Source of the DNA: Comamonadaceae bacterium
GTDB lineage: Bacteria; Pseudomonadota; Gammaproteobacteria; Burkholderiales; Burkholderiaceae_C
Direction of reading: 5' to 3'
DNA: 64,000 bases
Assembly (NCBI GenBank): GCA_947454955.1
Contig: CANGLW010000003.1
Coordinates: 1-64,000, forward strand
The notes beneath the pieces were generated by a model. That model had not been told where the DNA came from. It ran no database searches and was given only the letters and a program-made list of their open reading frames with translations. How positions within the stretch are numbered: position 1 is the first letter of the stretch; each line of letters begins with the position of its first letter. The position numbers were made by a program, and so were the translations under genes. Positions 38,887 to 48,308 of this stretch are shown piece by piece.

Positions 38887-39366
38887 CTACTTGACGGGAG
38901 CAGGCAAGCTCAAGGTCATGCGCGCACCTTGGGGCGAGACCAGCACCGCCTCACGGGCTGTGACAGAAGCCAAGCGCCAATCGGCGTTCACCGCTTGGCC
39001 CACACGCACCGGCTTGGCCACCTGGCCGTTGATGGAAATCACCGCCGCACCCTGCGTGCCTTGGCCCGCCACCACGCCTGAGAGCACCAACACCGCATTG
39101 GTTTGAACCTCCACCGCTTGGGTCTCACCCAAAGCACGGGCCACCAAAGCGGTGTCCACCGTCTTCGGCGCATCAGACACAGCTGTGGCCAAGGGCAAGG
39201 GCGAAGGCTGGGGCCATTTCAGCACCCAGGCCATCACGCTCCAACCCACAAGGCCGGCCAGCACCGCCGCCACCCAGAGGGGCGCGCGACGCCCAGTCAA
39301 GTCAAGACTTGATGAAGACCTGGCAATTGGCGAGCTATTCAAAGGCATAGGAAGATTATGATTCAA
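38887..39366 (-). CDS. gspC: Type II secretion protein C (HR domain), divergent from the other gsp genes
   Basis: N-terminal TM; LVLSGVVAGQGTQGAAVISINGQVAKPVRVGQAVNADWRLASVTAREAVLVSPQGARMTLSL. Confidence 0.8.
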   Translation of the reverse strand: MNHNLPMPLNSSPIARSSSSLDLTGRRAPLWVAAVLAGLVGWSVMAWVLKWPQPSPLPLATAVSDAPKTVDTALVARALGETQAVEVQTNAVLVLSGVVAGQGTQGAAVISINGQVAKPVRVGQAVNADWRLASVTAREAVLVSPQGARMTLSLPAPVK

Positions 39367-39395
39367 GCACTCTCTGGAATGTTGAGGAAGTGCTC

Positions 39396-39812
39396 ATGAA
39401 ACGATTGCAACGCGGCTTCACTTTGATCGAACTGATGGTGGTGCTGGTCATCATCGGCGTGCTGGCCGCGCTCATCGTGCCCAACGTGATGAACCGCGCC
39501 GATGATGCCCGCGTGACCGCTGCGCGCACCGACATCAACAACCTGGTGCAAGCGCTCAAGCTCTACCGCCTGGACAACCAGCGTTACCCCACCGCCGCGC
39601 AAGGCTTGCAAGCGCTGATGGTCAAGCCCAGCACCGACCCCATACCGCCCAACTGGAAACCTTACCTGGACAAGCTGCCCAACGACCCCTGGGGTCGTCC
39701 CTACCAGTTGCTCAACCCGGGCATCAAGGGCGAGATTGATGTGATGTCGCTCGGTGCAGACGGCCAACCCGGCGGCGAGGGCAACAACGCGGATGTGGGC
39801 AGCTGGCAATAA
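39396..39812 (+). CDS. gspG: Type II secretion major pseudopilin GspG
   Basis: GFTLIELMVVLVIIGVLAALIVPNVM; TDINNLVQALKLYRLDNQRYPTAAQGLQALM. Confidence 0.97.
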   Translation: MKRLQRGFTLIELMVVLVIIGVLAALIVPNVMNRADDARVTAARTDINNLVQALKLYRLDNQRYPTAAQGLQALMVKPSTDPIPPNWKPYLDKLPNDPWGRPYQLLNPGIKGEIDVMSLGADGQPGGEGNNADVGSWQ

Positions 39813-40299
39813 ACACCCCCCCCGGGCCGCGCGCGGCCTGACCCTGCTGGAAATGCTGGTGGTGGTGGCCATCATCGCCCTGGGCACCCTGGGCGTGAGC
39901 CTGGCCTTGCGCGACAACAACAACCGCCTGGACCGCGAAGCACAACGCCTGGCTGCTTTGCTCGATGCCGCCCGCGCGCAATCGCAAGCCACGGGTGTGC
40001 CGGTGTTGTTCCGTGTATCTGAGAACGGTTTTGTGTTTGAAGGCCTGCCTGTCAACAACACAAACGCTGTGTCCAACACCAACATACCGCCCACGTTGCA
40101 AACCTGGCTGTATGCCGACACCAGCGTGCAAGTTATCCGCGTCTCCAACGCCAGCCCGGTCAATGCTTTGCTGCTCGGGCCTGAGCCACTGATTCCCGCG
40201 CAAGCACTGCGCCTCATCAGCCGCGAGTCGGGCGCGCAATTGCTGCTGCGCACCGATGGGCTGCGCGGTTTTCAAGTGTCATCAGGGGCTACGCCTTGA
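39793..40299 (+). CDS. gspH: Type II secretion pseudopilin GspH (start uncertain, 39754 or 39793)
   Basis: RGLTLLEMLVVVAIIALGTLGVSLAL prepilin motif; operon position. Confidence 0.88.
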   Translation: MWAAGNKHPPRAARGLTLLEMLVVVAIIALGTLGVSLALRDNNNRLDREAQRLAALLDAARAQSQATGVPVLFRVSENGFVFEGLPVNNTNAVSNTNIPPTLQTWLYADTSVQVIRVSNASPVNALLLGPEPLIPAQALRLISRESGAQLLLRTDGLRGFQVSSGATP

Positions 40300-40649
40300 A
40301 GCCGCGTGGCTTCACCTTGGTGGAGGTGCTCGTCGCCCTGGCGATCGTGGCCATCACCTTGGCGGCGGGTCTTCGCGCTGCGGGTGGTTTGACGCGCACT
40401 GCCGAGCGGCAAGACACCTTGGTGCTCGCGCAGTTGTGCGCCGAGAACGAGCTGGTCAAGCTGCGCCTGAGCAAGCAAATGCCCGGTGTGGGCGAGCAAA
40501 CCCTGCCCTGCCCGCAACTGCAACGCGAACTGCGGGTGCAGCTGGTGGTGAGGCCCACACCCAACCCCAATTTTTTGCGGGCCGATGCGCGGGTGTGGGA
40601 CGAGCAAGGCCCGGTGTGGCAACTCTCTACCGTGGTGGGGCGCTTCTGA
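40296..40649 (+). CDS. gspI: Type II secretion pseudopilin GspI (TTG start)
   Basis: RGFTLVEVLVALAIVAITLAAGLRAAGGL; AENELVKLRL. Confidence 0.93.
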   Translation: MKPRGFTLVEVLVALAIVAITLAAGLRAAGGLTRTAERQDTLVLAQLCAENELVKLRLSKQMPGVGEQTLPCPQLQRELRVQLVVRPTPNPNFLRADARVWDEQGPVWQLSTVVGRF

Positions 40650-41378
40650 ATGAAAGCACGCGGCTTCACCCTGGTTGAGTTGCTGGTGGCCTTGAGCGTC
40701 ATGGCGCTCTTGGCTTTGCTAAGCTGGCAAGGCGTGGACAGCATGACGCGCACCCAAGCGGCCATCACTGAGCGGCAAGACGCCAGTGGTGTGCTGCGCA
40801 GCAGCTTGGCGCAATGGAAAACCGACCTGGATGCCGCGGTGAGCAAAGTGCCCAACCTGCCCAGCCAAGCCGGCCCCATGGACTGGAACGGCCTGGTGTT
40901 TCGCGTGGTGCGCCACGCGCCACCGGGTGCTGCTGCGGGTTGGCGTGTGGTGGCTTGGGCCAGGCAAGACGTGAATGGCGTGGCGCATTGGGCGCGCTGG
41001 CAATCCGCCCCCTTGCCCGACCAGGCCAGCCTGCTGCAAGCCTGGCAACAGGCTGAGCGTTGGGCACAAAACCCAGGTGCCGACCCGCAAGCCCTGGCCT
41101 TGTTGCCCGCCACCCAAATGCAATTGTTTTATGCGCGCGATGGTGCGTGGGTCAACCCGCTGTCATCAGGCAACACCACAGCGGGTAATACGACAGCGAA
41201 CAACACAAACACCACCGCGACGGCTTCGCCCACCGCAGTCCCCACATCCACATCCAGCCCCAGCAGCACCGCGCCTGATGGCGTGCGCCTCATCTTGAAT
41301 GTGCCTGCGCAGGTTCAGGGGGGTGGACGCATCTTGAGTGACTGGGCGCAGCCCACCTTGACGGGGGGGAAATCCTGA
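40650..41378 (+). CDS. gspJ: Type II secretion pseudopilin GspJ
   Basis: RGFTLVELLVALSVMALLALLSWQGVDSM; operon position. Confidence 0.93.
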   Translation: MKARGFTLVELLVALSVMALLALLSWQGVDSMTRTQAAITERQDASGVLRSSLAQWKTDLDAAVSKVPNLPSQAGPMDWNGLVFRVVRHAPPGAAAGWRVVAWARQDVNGVAHWARWQSAPLPDQASLLQAWQQAERWAQNPGADPQALALLPATQMQLFYARDGAWVNPLSSGNTTAGNTTANNTNTTATASPTAVPTSTSSPSSTAPDGVRLILNVPAQVQGGGRILSDWAQPTLTGGKS

Positions 41379-42331
41379 TGCGCCGCATGAAGGCAGGGCT
41401 GAAACAGCGCGGTGCCGCGCTGCTCACCGCCATGCTCACCGTGGCCCTGGTGGCCACCTTGGCCGCGGGCGCCTTGTGGCAGCAATGGCGCGCGGTGGAG
41501 GTGGAACAGGCCCAGCGCACGCAGCAGCAAATGGGCTGGATTTTGCTCGGCGCGCAAGATTGGGCGCGACTGATTTTGCGCGAAGACGCCAACGCTGGAT
41601 CGGTGGACCATTTGTCTGAGCCGTGGGCACTGCCCTTGCAAGAAGCACGGCTCAAAAGTTTTCTCAACAGCGAAGCGCAAATTGACGAGACCGACAGCCT
41701 GGACCAAAGCTTTCTGTCGGGGCGCATCAGCGACTTGCAAGGGCGCTTGAACCTGCTCAACCTGGTGGACAACAAAAAGATCGACGCTGAGGCCTTCGAA
41801 GCCTTTGGCCGCTTGTTCGCCGCCCTGGGTTTACCGCCCAACACCTTGGTGGCTTTGACCCTGCAACTCAAAGACGCCACCCTGGGCCAAGGCTTGCTCA
41901 TGCCCGAGCGATTGACTGACCTGCAACGATTCGGCTTGAGCAGCCCCATGCTGCAAGCCCTCTCGCCTTTTGTCACCTTGCTGCCCAGCCGTACGCCGGT
42001 GAACCTCAACACCGCACCGCCCGAGGTGCTCATGGCCGTGCTGCCGGGTCTGGACGCGGCCGCGGCGCAAAACCTGGTTCGGCGTCGCGCCTCGGCGCAT
42101 TTCAAAAGCGTGGAGGAAGCCCTGCAAGCCGTGCCCGACCTCAAACCCGGGGTGCAGGTGAGCAACTTGAGCGTCTCAAGCCGATATTTCGAGGTGCGCG
42201 GCCTGCTGCGGCTGGACCGCCTGACGCTAGAACAGCTATCAATATTAGAGCGAGATAGCGGCCAAATACGGGTTTTATCCCGTCATACAGGCTCACTACA
42301 ATCACTCAGAGATGTCTACGCTGATCGTTGA
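41378..42331 (+). CDS. gspK: Type II secretion minor pseudopilin GspK
   Basis: RGAALLTAMLTVALVATLAAGALWQQ; DLQGRLNLLNLVDN; PVNLNTAPPEVLMAVLPGL. Confidence 0.94.
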   Translation: MRRMKAGLKQRGAALLTAMLTVALVATLAAGALWQQWRAVEVEQAQRTQQQMGWILLGAQDWARLILREDANAGSVDHLSEPWALPLQEARLKSFLNSEAQIDETDSLDQSFLSGRISDLQGRLNLLNLVDNKKIDAEAFEAFGRLFAALGLPPNTLVALTLQLKDATLGQGLLMPERLTDLQRFGLSSPMLQALSPFVTLLPSRTPVNLNTAPPEVLMAVLPGLDAAAAQNLVRRRASAHFKSVEEALQAVPDLKPGVQVSNLSVSSRYFEVRGLLRLDRLTLEQLSILERDSGQIRVLSRHTGSLQSLRDVYADR

Positions 42332-43580
42332 TCTGAGCCAAGCCTGGCGGCATGCGCGTGCCGGGCTGGATTTTGTCTTGAGCCAGGACGGCGCAAGCCT
42401 GAGCCGCCAAGGCAACGCGGCGCCCGCTTTGCTGCCAGCGGCGACCGAACTCATCGCGGTGGTGCCGCCCCAGGCTTTGTCTTGGCATGTGCTGCGATTA
42501 CCCGAAGGCCTCAAGCTCAGCGCCCGCAGCGAACCCAACAAGTTACGCGCCGCGCTGGTGGGCCTCATGGAAGAGCAACTGCTGGCCGAGCCCGACACCC
42601 TGCACCTGGCGGTGTTTGAGCATGCGCAGCCCCAGCACCTGTGGGTGGCGGTGTGCGATGCCGCGGCCCTGCGCGCTGCCCTGAATGTGCTCGAAGATGC
42701 GGGCCGCGTGGTGCACCGTGTGGTGCCGGCTTACTCACCCACCGCCTCATCCGAGGTGCCCAGCTTGCACGTCGTGGGCGAGGACGCCGCGCAATTGGTG
42801 CTGTCTCATTCAGAAGGTGTGCTGTGCTTGAACGGCAGCGATGAGGCCTGGCGCTTGGTGCTGAATTTGCCCATCGTTGGCGCTTCGTCAACGCCGCTGC
42901 AAATTCACGCTGAACCCGCAGCCGTTCGGCAAGCTGAACTCAAGGCAGGCCGAGCGGTCACGCTTCAAACCCCGGCGCAACACCTGCTGCGCTTGATGGC
43001 CTCGCCCTTCAATCTGGCGCAGCACAACTTTGCGCAGTCGCGCCGTTTGCGCGGGCAAAAGCTGGTGGTGCAAGGGCTTCACAACCTTTGGCAGGCCCGT
43101 GCCTGGCGACCCGCGCGTGTGGGCTTGGCACTTCTCATTTTGGTGAACTTGGTCGGCATCAAGTTGCTGGCCTGGCAAGAACAAACGAACCTGCAAGCCA
43201 AGCGCGCACAAGCCGCACAAGTCTTGCAAGCCACCTTTCCTGAGGTGACCTTGGTGGTGGATGCGCCGCTGCAAATGGCGCGCTCCATGGCGCAGCTGCA
43301 ACGCGGCAGCGCGGTCGATCTGAGCTTGGCCCTGCAAACCCTGGCGCAAACCCTGCCGCAAGCCAAGGTCAGTGGCTTGGTGATGTCGGCCACCGAGGTG
43401 CGCTTGCAAGGTTTGGCGCTGGACGCGACACAGACCAGCCAATTGCAAGCCGCGTTCAAAGCCGCTGGCGTTGCCGCGCAGGCCATGGGCCAGGACTGGG
43501 TTTTAGGCGTGAATGCAGGCGCCAGCTCAGGGATAAGTGCAGGGATAAGTGCAGGGACAAATTCGGGGGTAAAACCATGA
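42312..43580 (+). CDS. gspL: Type II secretion protein GspL
   Basis: Operon position; VVPPQALSWHVLRLPEG...RAALVGLMEEQLL actin-like domain; TM LALLILVNLVGIKLLAW. Confidence 0.9.
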   Translation: MSTLIVDLSQAWRHARAGLDFVLSQDGASLSRQGNAAPALLPAATELIAVVPPQALSWHVLRLPEGLKLSARSEPNKLRAALVGLMEEQLLAEPDTLHLAVFEHAQPQHLWVAVCDAAALRAALNVLEDAGRVVHRVVPAYSPTASSEVPSLHVVGEDAAQLVLSHSEGVLCLNGSDEAWRLVLNLPIVGASSTPLQIHAEPAAVRQAELKAGRAVTLQTPAQHLLRLMASPFNLAQHNFAQSRRLRGQKLVVQGLHNLWQARAWRPARVGLALLILVNLVGIKLLAWQEQTNLQAKRAQAAQVLQATFPEVTLVVDAPLQMARSMAQLQRGSAVDLSLALQTLAQTLPQAKVSGLVMSATEVRLQGLALDATQTSQLQAAFKAAGVAAQAMGQDWVLGVNAGASSGISAGISAGTNSGVKP

Positions 43581-44059
43581 GCTCAGCCCTCTTGCCCTTG
43601 AAAAACTTCTGGCAAAAACTGCAGCCGCGTGAACGCACCGGCTTGGGCGTGGCGGCCAGTTTGTTGATCATCTATGTGATGTGGGCGCTGTGGTTACTGC
43701 CTGCTTGGCGCGTGCTGGACAACGCACCCGCCCAACACCGCGCCTTGGATGAATCCTTGGCGCGCATGGTGCACATGCAAAGCCAGGTGCAAGCGCTGCG
43801 CAGCCAAAACAAGGGCAGCACGACAGACTCTGCTAAGGCGCGAATCGAACGCAGCCTGGGCACGCTCGGCGATGGCGCCAAGCTTGAAGCACAAGGCGAC
43901 CAAATCGTGGTTACTCTTAAAAACATAGCGCCCACCCAGCTTGCTGTCTGGTTGAACGACCTGCAACAGCAACAACTGGCGGTGCAAAGCGGCCAAATTC
44001 AAGCCTCAGGTGCTGAGCCCCTGTGGAGTGGCCGCTTGAACTTCAAGGGTGCGCCATGA
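43577..44059 (+). CDS. gspM: Type II secretion protein GspM
   Basis: Operon position, single N-terminal TM, FWQKLQPRERTGLGVAASLL. Confidence 0.88.
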   Translation: MSSALLPLKNFWQKLQPRERTGLGVAASLLIIYVMWALWLLPAWRVLDNAPAQHRALDESLARMVHMQSQVQALRSQNKGSTTDSAKARIERSLGTLGDGAKLEAQGDQIVVTLKNIAPTQLAVWLNDLQQQQLAVQSGQIQASGAEPLWSGRLNFKGAP

Positions 44060-44826
44060 GTGTGCGCAGCTACCTTGGCTTAGGCCTGTGCGCCGTTGCA
44101 GGTGCCTTGCTGGCCACCGTTGCGCTGGCCCCGGCCGCGTGGCTCAGCAAGGCCGTCAACAACGCCACCGAGGGCCGCGTGCTGCTCTCAGGCGCGCAAG
44201 GCACGGTGTGGACAGGCTCGTCGCAACTGGTGCTCAGCGGTGGTCCGCAAAGCCAAAGTGCCAGCCGTTTGCCCGATGGTGTGCAGTGGCAAGTGCGCCC
44301 AAGCTGGACGGGCCTGCGCTTGACCCTCACCGCGCCTTGCTGCGCACCGCAAGGCCTGCAACTCGATGTGGGTCTGCAAGGCTTGGGTCTGGCCTTGACT
44401 TTGCAAGACCAACAAAGCCGCTGGCCTGCGCAGTTGCTGGCGGGTTTGGGCACGCCTTGGAACACCCTGCAGTTGCAAGGCGACTTGAGCCTGCAAAGCC
44501 AAAACTTAACGCTCAACCTCGCCACCCAAAACTGGACCAGCACCGGACAGTTGGTGCTGCAAGCCCAGGGCATGAGTTCGCAGCTCAGCACCCTGCGCCC
44601 CATGGGCAGCTACATCCTCACCCTGCAAGGCGGGGCCACGCCCACCTTGCAGTTGCAAACCGCGCAAGGGCCGCTGCGTTTGAGCGGCGAAGGCTTGTGG
44701 GTGGGTGGGCGTTTGCGTTTCACAGGTGAGGCCAGTGCCGAGCCTGCCCAAGAGGCCGAACTGGCCAATTTGCTTAACATCATGGGGCGGCGCAACGGCG
44801 CGCGCTCTGTCATCACCCTGGGCTGA
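44056..44826 (+). CDS. gspN: Type II secretion protein GspN
   Basis: Operon position; AVNNATEGRVLLSGAQGTVWTGSSQLVLSGG; GEGLWVGGRLRFTGEASAEP. Confidence 0.88.
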   Translation: MSVRSYLGLGLCAVAGALLATVALAPAAWLSKAVNNATEGRVLLSGAQGTVWTGSSQLVLSGGPQSQSASRLPDGVQWQVRPSWTGLRLTLTAPCCAPQGLQLDVGLQGLGLALTLQDQQSRWPAQLLAGLGTPWNTLQLQGDLSLQSQNLTLNLATQNWTSTGQLVLQAQGMSSQLSTLRPMGSYILTLQGGATPTLQLQTAQGPLRLSGEGLWVGGRLRFTGEASAEPAQEAELANLLNIMGRRNGARSVITLG

Positions 44827-44828
44827 TC

Positions 44829-46916
44829 ATGCGAAACCAACACCATGCCGCTTGGCTCTTGCCTACCTTGCTTGCCTTGTGGGTGCACAGCGCCTGGGCA
44901 CAAACCCCGGGCATCAACCAAGACAAACCCGGTGGCCCGGTCACCTTGAATTTTATGAACGCGGACATTGAAGCGGTGTCGCGCGCCATGGGCAGCATCA
45001 CCGGCAAACAGGTGGTGGTGGACCCGCGCGTCAAAGGCACGGTGAGCTTGAGCACCGACCAGCCCGTCAACAGCGCCACCGCCTACAACCAGTTTTTGAC
45101 CGTGCTGCGTTTGCAAGGCTTTGCGGTGGTTGAATCCGGCGGCTTGCTCAAGGTGGTGCCTGAGGCCGATGCCAAACTGCAAACTGGCGTGGTGGCCGCC
45201 ACCGCACCAGGCACCAGCCAGATCTTGACGCAGGTCTTCAAGCTCAACCACGAGAACGCGGCTAACCTGGTGCCGGTGCTGCGCCCGCTCATCAGCCCGA
45301 ACAACACCATCAACCACAACCCGGGCAACAACTCCCTGGTCATCACCGACTACGCCGACAACCTGCAGCGCATGGCGCGCATCATCAACGCGATGGATGT
45401 GGCCAATGGCAGCGATGTGGAAATCGTGCCGCTCAAGCACGCGATTGCTTCTGACCTGGCGGTGCTGGTCACACGTTTGCTCGACCCAGCCACCGCGGGC
45501 GCACCCGCGCCAGGCGGGGCAGACGCCACTTTCAAAACCACGGTGTTGCCTGAGCCACGCGCCAACGCGCTCATCATCCGCGCGGCCAACCCGGCCCGTG
45601 TGGCGCTGGTCAAGTCGCTCATTGACAAGCTCGACCAACCCACCGCCGGTGGCACAGCCAGCGGCAACATCAACGTGGTGTATTTGAAAAATGCCGACGC
45701 TACCAAACTGGCCGCCACGCTGCGCGGCATTTTGACCGGGCAGGTCAGCAACCCTGGTAGTAACCCTGGCTTGTCAGGCATGCAACCAGGTGCTCTAGCG
45801 CCCATCAATGCCGCAGCGCCCGGCTCGAGCTTCAACACCAGCACACCAGCCGCTCAGCCCGGTGGGCAGGTGCAGGCCGACCCGTCCACCAACTCGCTCA
45901 TCATCACCGCGCCCGAACCACAGTACCGGCAACTGCGCGCGGTCATCGACAAGCTTGATGCGCGTCGTGCCCAAGTGTTTGTGGAGAGCTTGATTGCCGA
46001 GGTGAACTCCGACCGTGCGGCAGAAATCGGCATTCAGTGGCAAGGCCCGATCGGCAAAGCGGGTGATGCCACCGTGGGTTTGTTGGGCACCAATTTCGGC
46101 ACCGGCGCACGCAATATTTTCAACCTCTCGCAAGGCACCACCGCGCCTGCACCCGGCTTGAATGTGGGCGCGGCGCAAAACATCAACGGCGTTTATGTGC
46201 TGGGTTTCTTGGGCCGCTTGCTGGAACAAAACGGTGACGGCAATGTGCTGTCCACACCCAATTTGCTCACCCTGGACAACGAAGAAGCCAAGATTGTGGT
46301 GGGCCAAAACGTACCCTTTTTAACCGGCCAATACACCAACGCGAATGTGGGCGGCACCGGTGCGGTCAACCCGTTTCAAACCATTGAGCGCAAAGACGTG
46401 GGCCTGACCCTTCGCGTCAAACCGCAGGTGAGCGAGAACGGCACCGTCAAGCTGCAAATCTTCCAAGAGGTCTCCAGTGTTGACCCCGCCTCGCTGGCCT
46501 CGCCCAGCGGCATCACCACCAACAAACGATCGATCGAGTCGAATGTGTTGGTGCAAGACGGCTCGGTGGTGGTGCTTGGTGGCCTGCTGCAAGACCAGTA
46601 TTCGGGCGATCAAAGCCGGGTGCCCGGCCTGGCTGACATTCCGATTTTTGGTAACCTGTTCAAGAGCGAAACCCGCGGCCGCAAGAAAACCAACCTGATG
46701 GTGTTCCTGCGCCCGGTGGTGTTGCGTGATGCGGATTCCTTAGAGAACTTGTCGATGGACCGCTACACCCAAATGCGTGGCGCGCAACAAGGCGCGCAAC
46801 CGCAACCCAACCAGATCTTCCCGATCAACAGCGCACCGGTGTTGCCCGCTGCCGAAGGGCGTGCACCAGCATCGGCGTCCACCGCACCTGCAGCCACCAA
46901 CACCCCCGCACGCTGA
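44829..46916 (+). CDS. gspD: Type II secretion outer-membrane secretin GspD
   Basis: N0 domain VTLNFMNADIEAVSRAMG; secretin IGIQWQGPIG...NVLSTPNLLTLDNEEAKIVVGQNVPFLTGQ...VPGLADIPIFGNLFKSETRGRKKTNLMVFLRPVVL. Confidence 0.97.
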   Translation: MRNQHHAAWLLPTLLALWVHSAWAQTPGINQDKPGGPVTLNFMNADIEAVSRAMGSITGKQVVVDPRVKGTVSLSTDQPVNSATAYNQFLTVLRLQGFAVVESGGLLKVVPEADAKLQTGVVAATAPGTSQILTQVFKLNHENAANLVPVLRPLISPNNTINHNPGNNSLVITDYADNLQRMARIINAMDVANGSDVEIVPLKHAIASDLAVLVTRLLDPATAGAPAPGGADATFKTTVLPEPRANALIIRAANPARVALVKSLIDKLDQPTAGGTASGNINVVYLKNADATKLAATLRGILTGQVSNPGSNPGLSGMQPGALAPINAAAPGSSFNTSTPAAQPGGQVQADPSTNSLIITAPEPQYRQLRAVIDKLDARRAQVFVESLIAEVNSDRAAEIGIQWQGPIGKAGDATVGLLGTNFGTGARNIFNLSQGTTAPAPGLNVGAAQNINGVYVLGFLGRLLEQNGDGNVLSTPNLLTLDNEEAKIVVGQNVPFLTGQYTNANVGGTGAVNPFQTIERKDVGLTLRVKPQVSENGTVKLQIFQEVSSVDPASLASPSGITTNKRSIESNVLVQDGSVVVLGGLLQDQYSGDQSRVPGLADIPIFGNLFKSETRGRKKTNLMVFLRPVVLRDADSLENLSMDRYTQMRGAQQGAQPQPNQIFPINSAPVLPAAEGRAPASASTAPAATNTPAR

Positions 46917-46919
46917 GCC

Positions 46920-48308
46920 ATGCGTTACCCCCTGCCCTACGCTTTTGCCCGCACCCAGCAGGTGCTGCTGGAGGACGACGGGCAGTCGACCACCCTGTGG
47001 GTGCACCCGGGCAGCAACTTGAGTGGTGTGGGTGAAGTCACGCGCGTGCATGAGGTGCAGCACCTCGCGCAACTCAGCGCGCCCGAATTGCAGCAACGCA
47101 TCAGCAGCGCCTATGCGCAAAGCGACAGCAGTGCGGCCACGGTGATTGGCGAGGTGCAGAGTGATGCCGACCTCTCGCGCATGATGCAAGAGCTGCCCGC
47201 GGTGGAAGACCTGCTGGAAACCATGGACGATGCGCCCATCATCCGCATGCTCAACGCGCTGCTCACCCAGGCCGCGCGCGATGGCGCGAGTGACATCCAC
47301 ATCGAGCCTTATGAGAGGCATTCGGTGGTGCGTTTTCGTGTGGATGGCACCCTGCGCGAGGTGGTGCAACCCAACCGCGCGCTGCACGCTGCGCTCATCT
47401 CGCGCCTGAAAATCATGGCCGAGATCGACATTTCAGAAAAGCGTTTGCCGCAAGACGGTCGCATCTCGCTGCGCATTGGCACCCGGGCCATGGACGTTCG
47501 GGTGAGCACCCTGCCCAGTGCACATGGCGAGCGCGCGGTGCTGCGTTTGCTGGACAAATCTCAAAGCCAATTGACCCTGGAATCCATTGGCATGAAGGGT
47601 TCCGTGCTCTCAAATTTAGAGCATTTGATTTCTCAGCCGCACGGCATCATTTTGGTCACCGGCCCCACCGGCTCGGGCAAAACCACCACGCTGTACGCGG
47701 CCTTGAGCCGTTTGGATGGGCACAGCAGCAACATCATGACGGTGGAAGACCCGATTGAGTACGAGCTTGCAGGTGTGGGCCAAACCCAAGTGAACGCCAA
47801 GATTGATTTGACCTTTGCCAAGGCCCTGCGCGCCATCCTGCGCCAAGACCCGGATGTGATCATGATTGGCGAGATTCGTGATTTTGAAACCGCGCAAATC
47901 GCCATCCAGGCCTCGCTCACTGGTCACCTGGTACTGGCCACCTTGCACACCAACGACGCGTCCAGCGCGGTGACCCGTTTGATCGACATGGGCGTGGAGC
48001 CTTTTCTGCTCAGCTCGTCCCTGTTGGGGGTGCTGGCCCAACGCTTGGTGCGCAAAACCTGCACCGCTTGTGGTGGCGCCGGTTGCGAAGCCTGCGCTCA
48101 CTCAGGCTACCAAGGCCGCACCGGCATTTTTGAATTGCTGCAAGCCGATGACCATCTGCGCGAACTCATCCACCAAGGCGCTGCTGAAGCAGACATCCGC
48201 GCAGCAGCTCAGCGCGCGGGCATGGTGCTGATGCGTGAAGACGGCCAAGCCTTGGTGGACCAGGGCATCACCACGCGCGAAGAGTTGCTGCGCGTGACCC
48301 GCGATTAA
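46920..48308 (+). CDS. gspE: Type II secretion ATPase GspE
   Basis: [76 protein letters not shown]. Confidence 0.97.
   Translation: MRYPLPYAFARTQQVLLEDDGQSTTLWVHPGSNLSGVGEVTRVHEVQHLAQLSAPELQQRISSAYAQSDSSAATVIGEVQSDADLSRMMQELPAVEDLLETMDDAPIIRMLNALLTQAARDGASDIHIEPYERHSVVRFRVDGTLREVVQPNRALHAALISRLKIMAEIDISEKRLPQDGRISLRIGTRAMDVRVSTLPSAHGERAVLRLLDKSQSQLTLESIGMKGSVLSNLEHLISQPHGIILVTGPTGSGKTTTLYAALSRLDGHSSNIMTVEDPIEYELAGVGQTQVNAKIDLTFAKALRAILRQDPDVIMIGEIRDFETAQIAIQASLTGHLVLATLHTNDASSAVTRLIDMGVEPFLLSSSLLGVLAQRLVRKTCTACGGAGCEACAHSGYQGRTGIFELLQADDHLRELIHQGAAEADIRAAAQRAGMVLMREDGQALVDQGITTREELLRVTRD
47606..47622. repeat. 17-bp palindromic element copy GCTCTCAAATTTAGAGC inside gspE
   Basis: GCTCT-N7-AGAGC. 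Confidence 0.45.
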
